From contig VGKM01000059.1 of NCBI GenBank assembly GCA_016867005.1, positions 1 through 7,006 on the forward strand: a stretch of DNA of 7,006 nt. Direction: 5' to 3'. The translations under genes and the position numbers were made by a program. Under the pieces are notes generated by a model. The model had not been told where the DNA came from, made no database searches, and was given only the letters and a program-made list of their open reading frames with translations. Origin of the DNA: Candidatus Omnitrophota bacterium (GTDB taxonomy: Bacteria; Omnitrophota; Gorgyraeia; Gygaellales; Profunditerraquicolaceae). Below are positions 6,001-7,006 of this stretch, piece by piece (position 1 is the first letter of the stretch; each line of letters opens with the position of its first letter).

Positions 6001-7006
6001 GCTTGTGCTCTTGGAAAAGGTAATTAAAGCTGATTGCTGGGCAATACCGATTTCGGCAATGATTGCCTGTCGCCTGCGGTCGCAGAATATGATTTCAAGG
6101 ATAAGGTTTGAAAAATTCCTGGAGCTGTACAAGGAAATGGCAAAAATCCGGGCATTTGTGCCTCATATTGCCAATATAGTCGTAATGAACGAGATGGTAA
6201 AAATAGGAGAGTACGATTTGGTGCTGGATTTATTCAATCGGCACAATAATAGCAGGAATTATATTACGGCGAAAAAGGCATTGAAGCTTGCAGAAATTAT
6301 TGTCAAGAATGCAGAGAATAGTTTCGTTAAACAGGAGGCATTGGAGTTAGTAGAGTATTTTCAGGCAAGAAGCGGAAGGATTAAGAAGGCGCGGGATAAG
6401 AAAACCAGGAATAACGGTAAGGCCGATAAGAAATACTTTAATAGCATATTTAGCGGCTGGTACAAAGATAAAATATTTGTTTTTAATACGGAGCAAAAAA
6501 AGGTCAATGCTTTGCGAATTGCAGCAGCCGGGGAAATTCCTTCCGTAGAAAAAGATATGATTTTAGCGAGCTTGTCGGATTGGCTTTCTAAGGAAGACAG
6601 GACTGAATTCGGGCGCGACGGCCATGTTTCTACTTTGTATGATTCGCCTGATGCACCCGGGTATTATTATGTGCTTTCCGATTCATTAAAAGTAGAGGCA
6701 ATTTTCTGGATAACTCCCCTGAATGGCCAAGCTCATTTTGTCCTTTATAAGAAATCCCCGGATAATGACAGCCAGGATTTGAAGAAAAGGAAATACTTAG
6801 GGCTGGGCCATCAGATTACCTGCTTTGCTTTACACAAATTACTTGGAAAAGATGGGAAGGCATATTTTCATAAGGCCTGGCTGGGAGGAGAAAGCAGGAT
6901 ATTTAAAGAGGCAGGCATTGACTCGAAGAAGAATATTTTTAACAAGGATGACTTTATTAAATTACAGGCAATACAGAAGAAAATAATCCTGGGATTGATG
7001 CTCAAA
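2..7006 (+). CDS. Internal fragment of a giant multidomain membrane protein (start and stop both outside window)
   Basis: One reading frame stays open for all 2335 codons of the window, far beyond chance in DNA of this composition, and the translation looks like protein throughout. Neither the true start nor the stop is visible, so full length is unknown and exceeds 2335 residues. Order of modules: helical region with two LINLRP repeats (1-440), YihX-like HAD hydrolase (442-655), TPR-like hairpin (891-933), three membrane segments or hairpins (about 817-852, 1016-1055, 1235-1278), Cys/His cluster (1194-1208), charged coiled coil (1284-1357), long helical scaffold with two Lys/Pro/Ala linkers (1358-2165) and a GNAT-like alpha/beta segment (2168-2308). 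I do not recognise the whole protein as any characterised family. Fusion of enzyme-like modules, membrane anchors and helical scaffold is typical of giant proteins of Omnitrophota-like bacteria; this comparison is inference. Codon use appears even along the window, with no sign of a recent insertion or frameshift. Confidence 0.96.
185..502 (+). repeat. Two copies of a divergent protein repeat ending in LINLRP
   Basis: Copy one covers bases 185-262 (residues 62-87) and copy two bases 446-502 (residues 149-167). Both start with Asn-Pro, a variable residue, an aromatic (Trp or Tyr) and Lys-Gln. Both then have Ala-Leu-x-Ser-Thr, two variable residues and the shared Leu-Ile-Asn-Leu-Arg-Pro. Copy one carries seven extra residues (203-223) after Lys-Gln. 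The LINLRP motifs start at bases 245 and 485, exactly 80 codons apart, so the repeat unit is probably a helical module of about 80 residues duplicated within the gene. At DNA level the LINLRP codons differ at 4 of 18 bases, all but one pair being synonymous third-base or Leu codon changes, so this is an old duplication. I do not recognise the module, and no clear third copy follows. More copies may lie upstream of the window. Confidence 0.7.
503..1324 (+). other. Unrecognised helical region of the giant protein before the HAD domain
   Basis: Residues 168-441 are a mixture of amphipathic helices rich in Lys, Glu, Arg and Leu with several aromatic patches, for example around residues 275-285 (bases 824-856, Tyr/Trp/Phe-rich). 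There is no signal peptide, membrane segment or catalytic motif that I can name. A short Gly-Gly-x-Pro-Ala-Ala-Lys-Asn-Ser-Pro stretch (bases 1292-1321) looks like a flexible linker and marks the boundary with the following HAD domain. It may be a helical scaffold or binding region; function is unknown. Confidence 0.5.
1325..1966 (+). other. HAD-superfamily hydrolase domain, subfamily IA variant 3 (YihX-like), inside the giant protein
   Basis: This domain spans about 210 residues (442-655), the usual size for a stand-alone HAD phosphatase with a helical C1 cap. Motif I is FDWGNVI with the predicted nucleophile Asp447. Motif II is ILTNN with Thr566. Motif III contains Lys601 in a KPSPASY context. 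Motif IV is FIDDARENVDGA with Asp624 and Asp625 as predicted magnesium ligands. The segment between motifs I and II, about 118 residues, fits the helical cap. The position two after the nucleophile is Gly449 rather than the Asp acid/base of most HAD phosphatases. The same FDxGNVI form occurs in YihX-type sugar phosphatases, so the change is a subfamily trait rather than decay. The likely reaction is hydrolysis of a small phosphate ester such as a sugar phosphate; the substrate is inferred only. HAD membership is secure. Whether the domain is active within such a large protein is not known. Confidence 0.92.
1967..2446 (+). other. Linker region between HAD domain and first membrane segment, with a short hydrophobic patch
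   Basis: Residues 656-815 have no recognised domain. A Trp/Phe/Ile-rich stretch (bases 2060-2134, residues 687-711) includes a short run LFIGGIVAPIF flanked by Lys, Arg and Glu. It is too short and too interrupted for a confident transmembrane helix and may lie in the membrane interface. The rest is charged and helical, ending in the Gly-Gly just before the first strong membrane segment. Confidence 0.45.
2450..2569 (+). other. First membrane segment (one long helix or tight hairpin)
   Basis: Residues 817-845 are an unbroken hydrophobic run of 29 residues rich in Leu, Val, Ile and Phe, followed by Arg846 and a second hydrophobic stretch up to about residue 852. A Pro (residue 829) sits in the middle. 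The length could be one long tilted helix or two short helices forming a hairpin; the sequence alone does not decide. It is not at the start of a protein, so it is not a signal peptide. Confidence 0.85.
2672..2800 (+). other. TPR-like helical hairpin
   Basis: Residues 891-933 follow the tetratricopeptide pattern. The first helix has small and aromatic residues (AVMF) at the usual places, the second runs AIEQCNLAI and ends in Gln-Asn-Asn-Pro, and a next helix starts with LLAAYRLLLQA. The Pro at the end of the second helix and the Ala/Ile spacing match the TPR consensus. Only one repeat is clear, so it may be an isolated TPR-like hairpin or the remnant of a longer array. Such repeats usually mediate protein-protein contacts. 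It sits between membrane segments one and two. Confidence 0.55.
3047..3166 (+). other. Second membrane hairpin (two predicted transmembrane helices)
   Basis: Two hydrophobic stretches, residues about 1016-1034 (Ile/Val/Met/Leu-rich) and 1038-1055 (Ala/Phe/Ile/Val/Pro-rich), are joined by a few residues including Trp-Gln-Gly. Lys-rich sequence precedes the pair and an Asp-Asp-Asp stretch follows directly, giving sharp boundaries. The short turn suggests a re-entrant hairpin with both flanks on the same side of the membrane; that topology is an inference. Confidence 0.85.
3167..3700 (+). other. Loop domain between second and third hairpins, with Cys/His cluster
   Basis: Residues 1056-1233 form a helical, Trp- and Tyr-containing region between two membrane hairpins. 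Near its end (bases 3581-3625) lies His1194-Cys1195-x3-Cys1199-x8-Cys1208, in a short Arg/Lys/Tyr-rich loop followed by Pro. Three Cys and one His this close together could bind zinc or another metal, or form disulphides if the region is outside the cytoplasm. The spacing does not match a named zinc finger or the CxxxCxxC radical SAM motif. No enzyme family is recognised. Confidence 0.5.
3704..3835 (+). other. Third membrane hairpin (two predicted transmembrane helices)
   Basis: Residues about 1237-1255 and 1260-1278 are two hydrophobic helices separated by a short Thr-Gly-Ser turn. Arg/Lys-rich sequence lies on both sides: Lys-Gln-Ser-Arg before the first helix and Lys-Lys-Lys-Arg shortly after the second. 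By the positive-inside rule both flanks would face the cytoplasm. The charged coiled coil that follows would then be cytoplasmic, though in so large a protein this prediction is weak. Confidence 0.85.
3851..4071 (+). other. Highly charged helix, probable coiled coil
   Basis: Residues 1284-1357 consist mainly of Lys, Arg, Glu and Gln with Ala and almost no Gly or Pro, so a long uninterrupted helix is expected. Heptad hydrophobic positions are sparse in the first half (many Arg/Lys/Glu with Ala), so it could be a single charged helix rather than a true two-stranded coiled coil. The last part, with Val, Met, Leu and Leu spaced every three to four residues, is more coiled-coil-like. It starts within about six residues of the third hairpin and probably acts as a rigid stalk leading from the membrane. 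Confidence 0.75.
4072..4984 (+). other. Long helical scaffold region
   Basis: Residues 1358-1661 are predicted almost wholly helical, with Leu/Ile spaced for amphipathic helices and short breaks at Pro or Asn. No catalytic motif or named domain is visible. The style resembles spectrin-like or other bundle-forming scaffolds, but I see no repeat period I can defend. A stretch IIVDRLA (bases 4460-4480) recurs in similar form later in the gene as MIVDRIA (5837-5857). Confidence 0.55.
4985..5050 (+). other. Lys/Pro/Ala-rich linker 1
   Basis: Residues 1662-1683 contain five Lys or acidic residues, four Pro and several Ala, Ser and Val, with no helix-forming pattern. It separates the long helical scaffold from a small helical module (residues 1684-1760) and is most simply read as a flexible, disordered linker. 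Confidence 0.7.
5051..5281 (+). other. Small helical module between two linkers
   Basis: Residues 1684-1760 form a compact unit of about 77 residues with three or four amphipathic helices (for example around AIKGILEALDSI and EELEILRQLLDEQ) and a Pro-Pro-Gly turn near residue 1741. It is bounded on both sides by low-complexity linkers, so it probably folds independently. I do not recognise the family. Confidence 0.5.
5282..5353 (+). other. Lys/Pro/Ala-rich linker 2
   Basis: Residues 1761-1784 are dominated by Lys, Ala, Glu, Pro and Ser, including KEAPASKKPEVSSP. The composition is close to that of linker 1 and again suggests a flexible disordered spacer. It marks the start of the next large helical region. 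Confidence 0.7.
5354..6502 (+). other. C-terminal helical region, possible alpha-solenoid
   Basis: Residues 1785-2167 are mostly helix pairs of 30-40 residues with Leu/Ala/Phe packing positions, for example around residues 1862-1900 (bases 5585-5701) and 2057-2090 (bases 6170-6271). This arrangement suggests an alpha-solenoid of TPR- or pentatricopeptide-like type, but no canonical repeat consensus is clear enough to name. Several Lys-rich loops occur, such as bases 5812-5830 and 6382-6435. The likely role is binding or scaffolding; no catalytic residues are evident. Confidence 0.5.
6503..6925 (+). other. Possible GNAT-type acyltransferase-like domain
   Basis: The pattern changes from all-helical to alpha/beta. 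Residues 2168-2308 begin with a strand-helix start (ALRIAAAGEIPSVEKDMI), then beta strands around YYYVLSDSLKVEAIFWITP and AHFVLYKKSP. A basic loop ending in Leu-Gly-Leu-Gly (Gly2267 and Gly2269, bases 6800-6808) leads into a helix. A further strand is followed by ESRIFKEAGI. In GNAT acetyltransferases the RxxGxG/A loop binds the acyl-CoA pyrophosphate and the last motif resembles the lYxklGF ending. The spacing here (Arg2263-x3-GLG, or Lys2264-x2-GLG) is close but not canonical, so the call is tentative. If correct, it would bind acetyl-CoA or another acyl-CoA; the acceptor cannot be predicted. Confidence 0.45.

Noticed and set aside
6496..6502. In-frame A-AAA-AAG slippery heptamer of the dnaX type, with similar runs at 5815-5821, 5290-5296 and 2704-2710.
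   Set aside because: The gene is Lys-rich and AT-rich, so such runs are expected. Several exist with no clear spaced upstream Shine-Dalgarno or downstream hairpin, and the 0 frame continues normally after each.

Overview
The whole window lies inside a single protein-coding gene. On the + strand, the frame beginning at base 2 has no stop codon from base 2 to base 7006. That is 2335 consecutive sense codons, open at both edges, so the start codon, promoter, stop codon and terminator all lie outside. I found no intergenic space, RNA gene, mobile element or CRISPR array. The short open frames on either strand are shadows of this gene. Residue numbers below count from the codon at base 2.

Layout of the encoded protein, left to right. 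(1) Residues 1-440: a charged, mostly helical region with two copies of a divergent repeat ending in Leu-Ile-Asn-Leu-Arg-Pro, spaced exactly 80 residues apart. (2) Residues 442-655: a complete HAD-superfamily hydrolase domain of the YihX-like (subfamily IA variant 3) type, with all four motifs; this is the only confidently recognisable enzyme. (3) Residues 656-1280: three strongly hydrophobic membrane segments or hairpins (about 817-852, 1016-1055, 1235-1278) separated by helical stretches, which include one TPR-like hairpin and a Cys/His cluster. (4) Residues 1284-1357: a very highly charged Lys/Arg/Glu helix, probably a coiled coil. (5) Residues 1358-2165: a long helical, scaffold-like region interrupted by two Lys/Pro/Ala-rich linkers. 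(6) Residues 2168-2308: an alpha/beta segment that resembles the core of a GNAT acyltransferase. The protein is still running at the right edge.

Organism: the gene has moderate to low GC (judged by eye), is rich in Lys, Glu, Ile and Leu, and mixes enzyme-like modules, membrane hairpins and long helical regions in one very long polypeptide. This resembles the giant genes known from uncultured Omnitrophota (OP3) and related candidate phyla. The assignment is an inference from gene style, not from a marker gene, and is only moderately likely.

No pathway can be read from neighbours because none are visible. The best-supported picture is a very large membrane-anchored protein carrying a HAD phosphatase-type domain on one side of the membrane segments and a long helical stalk or scaffold, followed by a possible acyltransferase module, on the other.
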